This document shows, piece after piece, positions 9,845 to 18,188 of a stretch of 64,000 bases of DNA. The DNA lies in NCBI RefSeq assembly GCF_900091555.1, contig NZ_FMCX01000011.1, positions 1-64,000 on the forward strand, in the 5' to 3' direction. The stretch is from Micromonospora mirobrigensis. GTDB taxonomy: Bacteria; Actinomycetota; Actinomycetes; Mycobacteriales; Micromonosporaceae. Both the position numbers and the translations under genes were made by a program. The notes below the pieces were generated by a model. That model was not told the origin of the DNA. It ran no database searches and saw only the letters and a program-made list of their open reading frames with translations. Positions within the stretch are counted from its first letter, which is position 1; the number at the start of each line of letters is the position of its first letter.

Positions 9845-12039
9845 GCGGCGGAAGTGGCCGGCGACCGGCGCCGGCGGAGACCGGTCCGGAGTCGGCCCGG
9901 GCGGACGCACCGGACCTACGGCTGGCGGGGCTCGCCGTGGCGGCCTGGCTGGCGGCCCTCGCCGCGCTGCATCTGGCCGCCGTGACCGCGGCGCTGCTGG
10001 CCGGTGCCGCCGCCGCGCTCGCCGCCCTGGCCGCCGGCCACCTGCTCGGCGTCCTGGGCCGGCCCCGGGAGACCGTCCGCCGCTACGGCTGGACAGCGCT
10101 CGCCGTCCTGCTCGGCGTGGCACTCGGCGCCGGGGTGACCGCCACCCGGCTGACCGCCCGGGATGCCGCTCCGATCCGGGCCCTGGCCCAGGAGCGGACC
10201 GGCGTCACCGCGGAGCTGGTGGTCCGGGACGATCCGCGTCCGCTGCGGGGTGGCACCGGACGCCCGGCCACCCTGCTGGTCCCGGCGGAGCTACGCGCGG
10301 TCACCACCCCGGATGGTCGGCGGGTCACGGCGTCGGTACGGGTGCTGGTCCTCGCCACCCACCCCGGCTGGCGAGGACTCCTGCCCGGCCAGCGGCTCAC
10401 CGCGCACGGGCGGACCGGGGCTCCGCGCGGTGGCGACCTCACCGCCCTGGTGCTGACCGCGACCGGCCCACCGGCCGCGCAGGGCCGGCCGTCCTGGCCC
10501 CAGCGCGCCGCCGGGGCGCTGCGGGCCGGCCTGCAACGGGCCTGCGCACCGCTGCCCGAGGAGCGTGGCGGCCTGCTCCCGGGCCTGGTGGTGGGGGACG
10601 TCAGCCGACTCCCGCCCACCGTCGCGGAGGACTTCCAGGCCACCGGGATGACGCACCTGAATGCCGTCTCCGGCAGCAACGTCGCGATCATCCTGGGTGC
10701 GGTGCTGCTGCTGGCCCGCTGGGCCCGGGCCGGCCCCCGGCTCGCCACCGCACTCTGCGGCGTCGCGCTGGTGGGTTTCGTGATCCTGGTCCGGCCCTCG
10801 CCGAGCGTCGTCCGCGCCGCCACGATGGGCGCGATCGGGTTGGCCGCCCTAGCGGTCGGGCGACCCCGGGCGGCGCTGCCCGCGCTGGCCGCCGCCGTGA
10901 CCGTCCTGGTGGTCGCCGACCCGGACCTGGCCGGTGATCCGGGCTTCGCGCTCTCCGTGCTGGCCACGGCCGGTCTGCTCCTGCTCGCCCCGGGTTGGCG
11001 GGACGGCCTGCGCCGTCGGGGCGTACCGGTCGGGCTGGCGGAGGCGCTGGCCGTGCCGGCGGCGGCCCAACTGGCCTGCGGTCCGGTGGTGGCCGGCATC
11101 TCGGGGACGGTGAGCCTGGTGGCCGTGCCGGCAAACCTGCTCGTGGTGCCCGCCATCGCACCGGCGACGATCCTCGGTGTGGTGGCCGCGGTGGCCTCCC
11201 CGGTCTGGCCGGCCGGGGCGGAGTTCGCCGCCTGGCTGGCGAGCTGGCCGGCGTGGTGGCTGGTGACGGTGGCCCGGCACGGTGCCCAACTGCCGGCCGG
11301 CAACCTGCCCTGGCCGGAGGGGACGCCCGGTGCGTTGCTGCTCGCCGCGCTGACCGTGGCGTTGCTGGTGGCCGCCCGCCGGCCGGTCGTCCGCCGGGTG
11401 GTGGCGGTGGTCGCCGTGGCGGCGGTGCTGGGCGCCCTGCCGGTACGCCTGGTCGCCGGTGGCTGGCCACCGTCGAACTGGGTGGTGGTGGCCTGCTCGG
11501 TCGGGCAGGGTGACGCGCTGGTGCTCCCGGCCGGGCCGGGGCGGGCGGTGGTGGTCGACGCCGGACCGGAGCCGGGCGCGGTCGACGGCTGCCTGCGCCG
11601 CCTCGGCGTACGGGAGGTCCCGTTGCTGGTGTTCAGCCACTTCCACGTGGACCACATCGGTGGGGTGGCCGGGGTGTTCAACGGTCGGCGGGTGGCGACC
11701 GTGCTGGTGCCTCGGTGGTGGGAGCCCGTCACCGGGCACGCCCTGGTCGCCGCGGTGGCGGCCCGGGGCGGCACGCTGCTGCGGCCGGCCCTGCCCGGGC
11801 AGCGGTACCGCGCCGGCGGGGTCGAGCTGGCGGTGCTGGGCCCGCCGTACGCCCTGCACGGCACCCGTTCCGACCCCAACAACAACTCGATCGTCATGCG
11901 GGCCACGGTGGCCGGGGTGAGCATCCTGCTGCCCGGCGACGCGGAGACCGAGGAGCAGCAGGCGCTGCTGGAGCGGGCCCCGCCGGGCGCGTTCCGGGCC
12001 GACGTGCTGAAGGTGGCCCACCACGGCAGCGCGTACTGA
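9841..12039 (+). pseudogene. comEC: comEC, 5' part, interrupted by the integrative element
   Basis: The frame encodes 732 residues: an N-terminal membrane region, the competence domain with GMTHLNAVSGSNVAI and many helices, and a metallo-beta-lactamase-like domain with FSHFHVDHIGG. It ends abruptly at KVAHHGSAY followed by TGA, where family members continue with QDP. The missing 73 residues are found in frame at 25341-25562, after the element. ComEC is the membrane channel for single-stranded DNA in transformation. The truncated form loses the last strands of its nuclease-like domain. GTG at 9841 overlaps the comEA stop. Confidence 0.92.
12028..12036 (+). other. Left attachment core (attL)
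   Basis: AGCGCGTAC occurs here and again at 25332-25340. Joining the left flank to the right flank at this core gives HHGSAYQDPAF, the expected ComEC sequence. The core was deduced from this comparison. Confidence 0.85.
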
Positions 12040-12089
12040 CACATGTTACCGTACTTCTCTTCATCGGTCGACCAGCGGAGCGGGAAGCT

Positions 12090-13583
12090 ATGCGCGCGGC
12101 ACTCTACCTGCGGATATCGAAGGATCGAACTGGCGAGGCAGAGGGAGTGGAGCGCCACGGCGAGGACGGCCGAGCACTGATCGATGTCAAGGGCTGGACC
12201 CTGGTCGAGACCTACACCGACAACGACACGTCCGCCACCACGGGCCGGCGCCGGCCAGGTTTCGAGGCACTGATGGCTGCCGTTGAGCGGCGCGACATCG
12301 ACGTGATCGTCTGCTGGAACACTGACCGCCTCTACCGCAGCCCGGCTGACCGCCTACGGGTAGTCGAGGCATGCCGGCAGCACAGCGTGTCCATCGCCCC
12401 GGTACGCGGTCCCGGCATCGACATGGCTACCCCCAACGGCCGGATGGTCGCCGGCATGCTTGGCGAGATGGCATGGGCGGAGGTCGAGGTCAAGTCGGAC
12501 CGGCAACGGCGTGCCAACCGGCAGGCAGCGGAGAAGGGCAAGCCGTGGATGACGGGCCCACGCCCGTTCGGATACGAGCGGACCGGCGGCACCCTGGTCG
12601 AGCACCCAACCGAGGGCGAGTTGGTCCGCCAAGCGTTCACCCTGATCACCTCGGGTGCCTCGCTCAACTCCGTTACCCGCATGCTCAACGGGGCAGGTGC
12701 CCGAACCACCCTCGGGAACGAGTGGCGGCACAACAACGTGCGGGTGATGCTGCTCAACCCGCTATACGCCGGCCTCCGGGCGTACGCCGAGATGCCCCCA
12801 CTCGGGTCCAAGCAATCCGCTCGATCCCGTCCGCCGGTCGAGAGCCGGAAGCTGGTCCCGGGTACCTGGGAAGCACTGATCACAGAGGACGTGTGGCGAG
12901 CATCGGTTGCCGTGCTGCGCGACCCTGGCCGGCTCACCAACGTCGGCAACTTCTCCGCCGTCCGCCACCTCGGGAGCAACCTGTTCCGCTGCGGCCGATG
13001 CGGGGACCTGACGGACGGCCAGCGCAGCGGTGAGCCAGTGATGGGGGTCAACTACACCAACCCTCGGAAGGATGGCCAGCAGGGGCATCGGATCTACAAG
13101 TGCAAGCGCTGCCACATGAGCCGGCGAGCCGATCCCGTTGATGCCTTCGTGCGGGGGGTGATCGCTGCCCGGCTTGACCGGAGTGACGCTGCGGACCTGG
13201 TCGACGCCGGGAAGGCGGATGGTGCCGACCTGGTCTCGCTGCGACGTGAGGCGGGGGAGTTGCGAGCCCGGCTCGATGTGCTCGCCGACGCTCTCGCCGA
13301 TGGGGACATGACGCGCGACCAGTTCGCCCGCGCCAACCGCAAGGCACTTGACCGGCTAACGGAGGTTGAGGCTCGGCTGACCGAGGGCGGCGGCAGTCAC
13401 GTGCTGGCGGGTCTCGCTGGTCCTGGTGCCGGGCAGCGCTGGCTCACGCTGGACGACATGCCGTTGCAGCGCTCAGCCCTCGATGCCTTGGTCGAGGTGG
13501 TGTTGCACCCGGTCAAGGCGGGTCGCCCCCGTAGGGGCGAAGAGATCGACCCGGCCACCGTCGAGTTCCGATGGAGGGGATAG
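12090..13583 (+). CDS. Large serine recombinase (integrase of the element)
   Basis: A 497-residue site-specific recombinase. The resolvase domain starts at once, with catalytic Ser10 in YLRISKDRTG; Arg-rich RLYRSPADRLR follows. A recombinase domain begins near residue 155 (GKPWMTGPRPFGYERTG). A zinc ribbon has CGRCG and YKCKRCH near residues 305-345, and a coiled-coil region follows. This is the phiC31-type layout, usually acting alone for integration and needing a directionality factor for excision. The gene is 54 bp from attL, as usual. ATG at 12090 with GGAG upstream. Confidence 0.93.
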   Translation: MRAALYLRISKDRTGEAEGVERHGEDGRALIDVKGWTLVETYTDNDTSATTGRRRPGFEALMAAVERRDIDVIVCWNTDRLYRSPADRLRVVEACRQHSVSIAPVRGPGIDMATPNGRMVAGMLGEMAWAEVEVKSDRQRRANRQAAEKGKPWMTGPRPFGYERTGGTLVEHPTEGELVRQAFTLITSGASLNSVTRMLNGAGARTTLGNEWRHNNVRVMLLNPLYAGLRAYAEMPPLGSKQSARSRPPVESRKLVPGTWEALITEDVWRASVAVLRDPGRLTNVGNFSAVRHLGSNLFRCGRCGDLTDGQRSGEPVMGVNYTNPRKDGQQGHRIYKCKRCHMSRRADPVDAFVRGVIAARLDRSDAADLVDAGKADGADLVSLRREAGELRARLDVLADALADGDMTRDQFARANRKALDRLTEVEARLTEGGGSHVLAGLAGPGAGQRWLTLDDMPLQRSALDALVEVVLHPVKAGRPRRGEEIDPATVEFRWRG

Positions 13584-13688
13584 CCGCGCAGTGAGGGTAC
13601 GGCCGTCGCGCTGGCAGGAAGAGGTTGAGCACCGTCGTTGATAGCCTGACCCCCGCATCAACGTCGAACCTTCACCAAGGCAGGCAGA

Positions 13689-14231
13689 GTGACAACGGCT
13701 GAGAAGATCACTATGGGCATCAGTCTTCTCACTGCGCTGGGGGTAGGTGCCTTGCTTCCGGCGCTGGTTGGCCACCTGCTCGGTCGCGGTGAGAAGAGGG
13801 TCAACATCGCCGAAAAGTCAGTGCAGATTGCGGAGGCACTGATGAGCCGGATGGAAACTGAGCTAGCGCGGGCTCAGGAAGCCCTCGCCAAGGCGCAGCA
13901 GGAGAGCGAAGAACTGCGCGCCGACTTGGTGAGGAGTGGTGAGAAGTTGGCCCAGTCCGAGGCCGAGAAGAGCCGTGTGAAGGCGACGGTTGAAGAGCAG
14001 ATGGAGCTAACCCGGGGAGAGTTGGACCGGGCAAGCAACGTCATCGGCAACATCCAGTACAACGTGTACCAAGTTAAAGAGATCAACAGGCTGTCTCACA
14101 CTGCCGGAATCGACAAGTGGGGTGCGGCGGTCGAGGCACTGGTCAAGTCTGGGTTCGACATCATGACGCGCCCTGTTGACGACCCGGATGACGACGGCGG
14201 AGCAGTGCCCGCCCAGCCGAATCGACGGTGA
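13689..14231 (+). CDS. Membrane-anchored coiled-coil protein, unknown
   Basis: A 180-residue protein with one N-terminal membrane helix (about residues 8-30, ISLLTALGVGALLPALVG) and a long charged helix from about 35 to 115, rich in heptad-like Ala/Glu/Leu. The last part ends in an acidic PDDDGG tail. Such small proteins follow integrases in several actinobacterial elements; a holin-like or surface-exclusion role is possible, but nothing in the sequence proves it. GTG at 13689. It is the last + strand gene before a bidirectional terminator. Confidence 0.6.
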   Translation: MTTAEKITMGISLLTALGVGALLPALVGHLLGRGEKRVNIAEKSVQIAEALMSRMETELARAQEALAKAQQESEELRADLVRSGEKLAQSEAEKSRVKATVEEQMELTRGELDRASNVIGNIQYNVYQVKEINRLSHTAGIDKWGAAVEALVKSGFDIMTRPVDDPDDDGGAVPAQPNRR

Positions 14232-14341
14232 CCGGCAGCCCTGGGGGCATGACCCCTTGCGAACGGGAAGCCGGACCGCCAGGTGATAGCAGCGGAGATC
14301 GCGCGCAGCCCCAGGGAACTTTAGAACTCCACCCCTCGCGG

Positions 14342-14369
14342 GGGCCCTAGGCGGGTGCGCCTAGGGCCC
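14342..14369. terminator. Bidirectional terminator hairpin
   Basis: GGGCCCTAGGC at 14342-14352 pairs perfectly with GCCTAGGGCCC at 14359-14369 around a 6-base loop. It lies between convergent genes ending at 14231 and 14382. Confidence 0.8.
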
Positions 14370-14381
14370 ATCAGGACCGGC

Positions 14382-14540
14382 TCAGCCGCTCCGCTCGCGC
14401 ATCTGCCGGGCCCACTCCACGAAGCCGCGAGCCATGGCCAGATACCCGGCCCTCTCGGCATCGTTGAGGTTCGGCCCTTGCGCACGCTTGAACCAACCCT
14501 CCGCATGGTCGCGGAGCACCTTGTAGGCGAGTTCGTTCAC
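14382..14540 (-). CDS. Small hypothetical protein (52 aa)
   Basis: GTG at 14540 overlaps the stop of the previous minus-strand gene (GTGA), and the frame runs 52 codons to TGA. The product begins VNELAYKVLRDHAEGWFKRA and is a predicted single helical domain with many Arg and Glu. The coupling to the gene upstream and actinomycete codon use support it. It is the last gene of the leftward HNH module. No family is recognised. Confidence 0.6.
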   Translation of the reverse strand: MNELAYKVLRDHAEGWFKRAQGPNLNDAERAGYLAMARGFVEWARQMRERSG

Positions 14541-14992
14541 CGGTTCGCCTCGCCTTCCGCCTCGGAGATGGCGGCGTCGATCTCGTCGAGGGTCAGCGCA
14601 TGCGGAGCCGGCGGGGGTGGCGGCTCGATGGCCACGCGCAGGCGCAGCCGGTCAGCCGGTGGGATGATCACGCCGCGCAGCAGCCGATCTACGGTGTCCA
14701 GCGCTACGGCGCTCTTGCCCTTGGTGCGGCCCCGGCTCGCGTAGTCGCCGTTGAGGTAAGCGCTCAGCTCGCCGAAGCAGAACCGGGCGTACGCCCAGTC
14801 AACGCCGGTCATGATGCCGGCTTGCGGGGAGTCCATCAGGGCTAACCACATGTCGCGTGCGACCTGGTGCCACTCGGGATCGGCTGGAGGGATGAGCACT
14901 TGGCCCTCGCCCCGGAGGACGAACACGGGCGCAGCGTTCCGCTCGGCCCGGACCTGGTCGCGCTCACGGCTGTAGTCGTCGGGATTCCTCAC
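14537..14992 (-). CDS. Possible phage small terminase subunit (P27-like)
   Basis: A 151-residue soluble protein. The central stretch PPADPEWHQVARDMWLAL, then GVDWAYARFCFGELSAYL, has the spacing of P27-type small terminases (a proline-led helix with a conserved Trp, then an Asp-led helix pair). A Pro-rich stretch and an acidic helix end the protein. The gene follows an HNH nuclease with a 4-bp overlap, and HNH plus terminase is a known phage packaging arrangement. Family assignment is a guess from pattern. GTG at 14992. Confidence 0.5.
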   Translation of the reverse strand: MRNPDDYSRERDQVRAERNAAPVFVLRGEGQVLIPPADPEWHQVARDMWLALMDSPQAGIMTGVDWAYARFCFGELSAYLNGDYASRGRTKGKSAVALDTVDRLLRGVIIPPADRLRLRVAIEPPPPPAPHALTLDEIDAAISEAEGEANR

Positions 14993-15678
14993 CCGGTCAC
15001 TTCCTCGGCTCGGTGGATCATGATCCAGTAGGCGACGCCTACCGGCGAGAGGCTGTCGCCGATCAGCCGGCGATGCGTGCTGTCGTACCGGGCGTGGCAG
15101 CCACGGCACATCGGCAAGTAGTGGTCAGGGTTGGTGCTGTATGGCCTGCCGGTCTCGCGGCCCTCGGTGTCGGCCCGCTGCCTGAAGTCGGCATGGCTGT
15201 AGGCCCACTGCTCGGCCTGGTTGCCGCAACGGCAGAGGTAGCCCGAGGCGCTGCCTCGCTGGCCCTTCACGCGGTTGTGTGCGCCGTCGTAGGTCAGCCG
15301 GTCCTTGCGCCGGGGGTCAGGGTGGTTGACCCGGTCGGCGCAGTTGGTGGTGATGCCTTGGCTGACGTTGTTGATCTGCAACGCCTTGACGTTGCCGCAG
15401 TCGCAGCGGAACAGGGCCCGAGGCTCGCCGCTGCCCTCGACGCGCTCGACCAGGCTCAGCCCGCCGTAGCGGCTACCCGGCCTGTGCGTCTGCTGGCTCG
15501 GCCTGGTCGTAGCCCGAGGCGTCGGGACGTACGTCCGCCGATGCTTGGCCTTGCTGCGGCAGGTTCGTCCGCAGTAGTCGGGTGCCGGTCCGCGCTTGCC
15601 GGCCGGCTTGGGCGGGATCGGTCCGCCGCAGTGTCGGCACTCGCGCCCGGGGTTGTGTTGCTCGATGGTCTCGCTCAC
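14989..15678 (-). CDS. HNH endonuclease-like protein with zinc knuckles
   Basis: A 229-residue protein. An N-terminal zinc finger has CRHCGG and CGRTCRSKAKHRR; a second cysteine cluster, FRCDCGNVKALQI, resembles the short repeat of phage homing-type nucleases. The C-terminal part with YSTNPDHYLPMCRGCHARYD gives the HNH-type His and zinc cysteines. GTG at 15678 follows GGAGACC; an ATG 16 bases upstream is out of frame. The gene is coupled by GTGA to the next gene. A role in packaging or in element competition is an inference. Confidence 0.75.
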   Translation of the reverse strand: MSETIEQHNPGRECRHCGGPIPPKPAGKRGPAPDYCGRTCRSKAKHRRTYVPTPRATTRPSQQTHRPGSRYGGLSLVERVEGSGEPRALFRCDCGNVKALQINNVSQGITTNCADRVNHPDPRRKDRLTYDGAHNRVKGQRGSASGYLCRCGNQAEQWAYSHADFRQRADTEGRETGRPYSTNPDHYLPMCRGCHARYDSTHRRLIGDSLSPVGVAYWIMIHRAEEVTG

Positions 15679-15704
15679 TCGCGTTGGTCTCCATACAGAG
15701 CTAG

Positions 15705-15743
15705 GGCGCTCTCCGTAGCCCGTTGAGAGCCACGGAGAGCGCC
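15705..15743 (-). terminator. Hairpin between the zinc-finger and HNH genes
   Basis: GGCGCTCTCCGT at 15705-15716 pairs perfectly with ACGGAGAGCGCC at 15732-15743. Confidence 0.65.
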
Positions 15744-15758
15744 TGTCGTTGAACAGCT

Positions 15759-16052
15759 TTAGTCGGGTTGAGGGGTGGCGCCTACGGCCTTGTCGCGCTG
15801 CTTCAGCCGCTTGTAGGCGTGGCGGCAGGCTTCGCGGCAGTAGAGGGATGCTCGGCCGCTCTTGATCGGCACGGGAAGGCCGCACCAGACGCACGGTTCG
15901 GCCGCGTGTGGCTCTTGGCCCACGATCAGCGCGAGGTGGCCGTTGCGTTGCCATCGGGCGTAGTGCGCGTTGCAGAGGCCGCGTGAGCGGCTTGGCTTGG
16001 TGCAGTGCCGTAGCCGGCAGGCATGCGGATGCTTCTGGAGTCTTATCGTCAT
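15759..16052 (-). CDS. Small zinc-finger protein (97 aa)
   Basis: A 97-residue protein with two metal-binding patterns. The first is CRLRHCTKPSRSRGLCNAHY, followed by ARWQRNG, a motif common in phage and element proteins with HNH-like or Zn-ribbon folds. The second is CVWCGLPVPIKSG with YCREACRHAYKR. It probably binds DNA or RNA, and no catalytic residue is evident. It is flanked on both sides by hairpins, so it is likely transcribed as its own unit. Confidence 0.7.
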   Translation of the reverse strand: MTIRLQKHPHACRLRHCTKPSRSRGLCNAHYARWQRNGHLALIVGQEPHAAEPCVWCGLPVPIKSGRASLYCREACRHAYKRLKQRDKAVGATPQPD

Positions 16053-16066
16053 GGGTCAGCGCGATG

Positions 16067-16096
16067 GGGCAGGGCACTCCGCAGAGCACCCTGCCC
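16067..16096 (-). terminator. Hairpin after the 355-aa gene
   Basis: GGGCAGGG at 16067-16074 pairs with CCCTGCCC at 16089-16096. It lies between the minus-strand genes ending at 16108 and starting at 16052. Confidence 0.6.
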
Positions 16097-16107
16097 GGTC
16101 GCCTCAG

Positions 16108-17175
16108 TCAGCCAGCGGCCTTGCTGATCAGGACCAGCTCGACCGTGACGGCCAGCGCGGGCCGCATGTGGCCATCGGTGCCAACCTTGGTCGACTCCCG
16201 GTCGGTCACCTTGGCCGACTCGACCCGGCCGAGCCCGTCCGAGAAGACACCGCTGATGTCCTCGACCGCGCCGTCAACGAAGCGGCCCAGATCGCTGGGG
16301 TCGATGTTGCGGTCGATCCCGTGAACGGTGAAGGACACCTGAACCTTGCGCCGCACCATGTCTCCGTCGCGCGTCAGCGAGAGCACCGCGCCAGCGTGGG
16401 CGTGGGACCGGATGGTGTAGATGTTGGCCCACTGGTCGGTGCGGGGGTTGATGACGTATCGCTTGCTCCTGATGGCGGCAAGGCTGGCGACCTGTCCGGC
16501 CAGGGCGTAGCCCGAGGCGGTCGAGCGCTCACTGATCACGGGCATGGTCGGCTTGAGATCCTTCATGAACAGCGACAGGACGAAGTGGTCCGAACCCATG
16601 GCCAGGCTGTCCCGCAACTCGGCGTGGCCGGCGAAGTGCACGAGCTTGTAGATCCCAGTGGTGCACGCCTCGCGGATCGTGTCGAGCCCTTCGGACGGTA
16701 CGGCGACAAGCAGGCACACCGAGCCGGTCTGCCGGCCCGTCTCGTAATCCATGTCCGCACCCTCGGTCTGGTACAGGTACGCCGCCGGGGCGGTCACCTT
16801 CTCCGGCCGCTGCGGCACAACCTCGATCGGGACGCCGAAGAGACCGAAGTTGAACCGGTTCTCTTCGATGATCCCGCGCAGGTACTCGGCGAGTACCGGG
16901 TTGGTCTGACCCTCGTACAGCTTGAGAGCCCGCTCCGCCGCCGGCACCCGGCCGCGCGCCACGCGGAGCAGGTGCTCCGTGCGCTTGATCTCCGCTTCAG
17001 CGGTGGCGATGTCGAGCCCGGTCACGGAGGCGTCGCCACCGTCGAGCCGGGCGAACAGCTCGGCGGCAGAGTTCTCGGCCTGCTCGTGCTCGGCCTCCCG
17101 CTGAGCGACCAGGGCGTGAGCCTCGGCCAGGGCGTCAGCGGGGGTGGGGGTGGTGTTCTTCTTGGCGGTAGCCAC
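16108..17175 (-). CDS. Hypothetical element protein (355 aa)
   Basis: The N-terminal third is an Ala/Glu-rich coiled coil (about residues 15-90). The rest is a mixed alpha/beta domain with no membrane segment and no recognised motif; it includes AELRDSLAMGSDHFVLSLFM and ends in a strand-rich VTVELVLISKAAG. A structural role (tail tube or capsid-like) would fit its place after the possible tail-terminator gene, but nothing in the sequence shows it. GTG at 17175 follows GAAGAAGG; the frame is open upstream to 17256. Confidence 0.6.
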   Translation of the reverse strand: MATAKKNTTPTPADALAEAHALVAQREAEHEQAENSAAELFARLDGGDASVTGLDIATAEAEIKRTEHLLRVARGRVPAAERALKLYEGQTNPVLAEYLRGIIEENRFNFGLFGVPIEVVPQRPEKVTAPAAYLYQTEGADMDYETGRQTGSVCLLVAVPSEGLDTIREACTTGIYKLVHFAGHAELRDSLAMGSDHFVLSLFMKDLKPTMPVISERSTASGYALAGQVASLAAIRSKRYVINPRTDQWANIYTIRSHAHAGAVLSLTRDGDMVRRKVQVSFTVHGIDRNIDPSDLGRFVDGAVEDISGVFSDGLGRVESAKVTDRESTKVGTDGHMRPALAVTVELVLISKAAG

Positions 17176-17206
17176 GGGTGATGAACCTTCTTCCAGATAC
17201 GACGAT

Positions 17207-17226
17207 GGGCGGCCGGCTGGCCGCCC
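17207..17226 (-). terminator. Perfect hairpin between element genes
   Basis: GGGCGGCC at 17207-17214 pairs with GGCCGCCC at 17219-17226 around a 4-base loop, upstream of the 355-aa gene. Confidence 0.55.
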
Positions 17227-17323
17227 GTGATGCGTTGCAAGCCCTGAGAGCGCCACAGGCGGCCGATCAGGGCGAGGTGGTGGTAGGGGTGGGGTGGAAT
17301 GCGACAGGTGCTCTGAGGGCTTC

Positions 17324-17719
17324 TCAGGCCGTCAGCGAGGCCGAAGCGCACCAGTGATGGAGGGTCAACTTGCGGCCCCGGTTGTGCCGCACCTCTGGTG
17401 CGCGGCGCTCCCGCAGCCTCAGATCGACGCCAGGCAGCGCGGTCATCAACGGAGGCAGCACCATGGCGGACGCGGCGTCAGTGAGGTCGACCGGGGAGAG
17501 GGTCAGTGGCTCGCGCTCGCCGAAGGCCACGACCAGGAGGCGACTGGCGATGACGCCATCTTGCGTCCTGGGTCCCCGCTGTCCGCGTACGCGGATCGCC
17601 GGCCGAGACTCCGGGGGCAGGATCTCTTGCCCAGGCGCGACCGCCTGGACGTCGATGCCGGGATAGCGAGCCCTGAGCACTTCAGCGATCAGCGGCGGCA
17701 GGATGGGATCGACGCTCAC
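17324..17719 (-). CDS. Possible phage tail-terminator-like protein (131 aa)
   Basis: A 131-residue protein that begins VSVDPILPPLIAEVLRARYP and has strands around RPAIRVRGQRG and SRLLVVAFG, then two helices with PLMTALPGVDL. The order (helix led by a short hydrophobic tail, GQ..P-type strand, V..R-type strand, helix pair) resembles tail-completion proteins of siphophages, which are of this size. Similarity is by impression only. GTG at 17719 overlaps the stop of the gene before it. Confidence 0.4.
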   Translation of the reverse strand: MSVDPILPPLIAEVLRARYPGIDVQAVAPGQEILPPESRPAIRVRGQRGPRTQDGVIASRLLVVAFGEREPLTLSPVDLTDAASAMVLPPLMTALPGVDLRLRERRAPEVRHNRGRKLTLHHWCASASLTA

Positions 17720-17970
17720 GGGCGGGCACCCCGCCAGGCGACGCGGTGAACGTTGCTGGCCTGGTCGAGCGCAGCTCGGGCATCGGTGACCAGAGCCGTT
17801 GCCCGGCTCAGGCTCTCGACCGCAGCGGCGATGAGATCAGGGGCGGCCTCCGCCGCCTGCAAGCGGGCGAGATCCGCAGCGGCGGAAAACTTGGTGTCGA
17901 AGGCTAGGGCGTAACGCTGTTCGGCGAGTTGCTGAGCCTTGAGAGCGTCGGCGCGGGAGAGGGTTCCCAC
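17716..17970 (-). CDS. Small helical protein (84 aa)
   Basis: An Ala-rich, highly charged protein predicted to be one long helix or helical hairpin, with LSRADALKAQQLAEQRYAL and AVESLSRATALVTDARAALD. GTG at 17970 has AGGAG about nine bases upstream. Its stop overlaps the start of the next gene by 4 bp. The function is unknown; helical accessory proteins of this size occur in phage head and tail clusters. Confidence 0.55.
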   Translation of the reverse strand: MGTLSRADALKAQQLAEQRYALAFDTKFSAAADLARLQAAEAAPDLIAAAVESLSRATALVTDARAALDQASNVHRVAWRGARP

Positions 17971-18003
17971 TGGTTGATGACTCCTTGATGGGCATACGAA
18001 GAG

Positions 18004-18102
18004 AGCCGGCCACCGGCCGGCTACTACTGGTCTTGGTGTGCTGTGAGAGCCGGCCTCCGGCCGGCATCTACTGGCCTTGCTGGTGATGGCCCCTCCGGGG
18101 CC
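18004..18102. repeat. Three hairpins in a row between two gene groups
   Basis: Hairpin one is AGCCGGCC/GGCCGGCT at 18004-18022, two is GCCGGCC/GGCCGGC at 18049-18065, three is GGCCCC/GGGGCC at 18088-18102. The first two belong to a 45-bp tandem repeat with the tail TACTGG. Together they probably stop leftward transcription from the initiator operon. Confidence 0.65.
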
Positions 18103-18188
18103 CCATCTCCTCGCCGCTGCCAGCAACCTGACGAAGAGGTACGTACCGCAGCGGCGCAGTGCGAAGCAGGGTGCCGGGTGGCGATGGC

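Noticed and set aside
14989-16089. Long form of the HNH gene starting at 16089
   Set aside because: It would read through the zinc-finger gene at 15759-16052 in another frame and through a hairpin. GTG at 15678 fits the family better.
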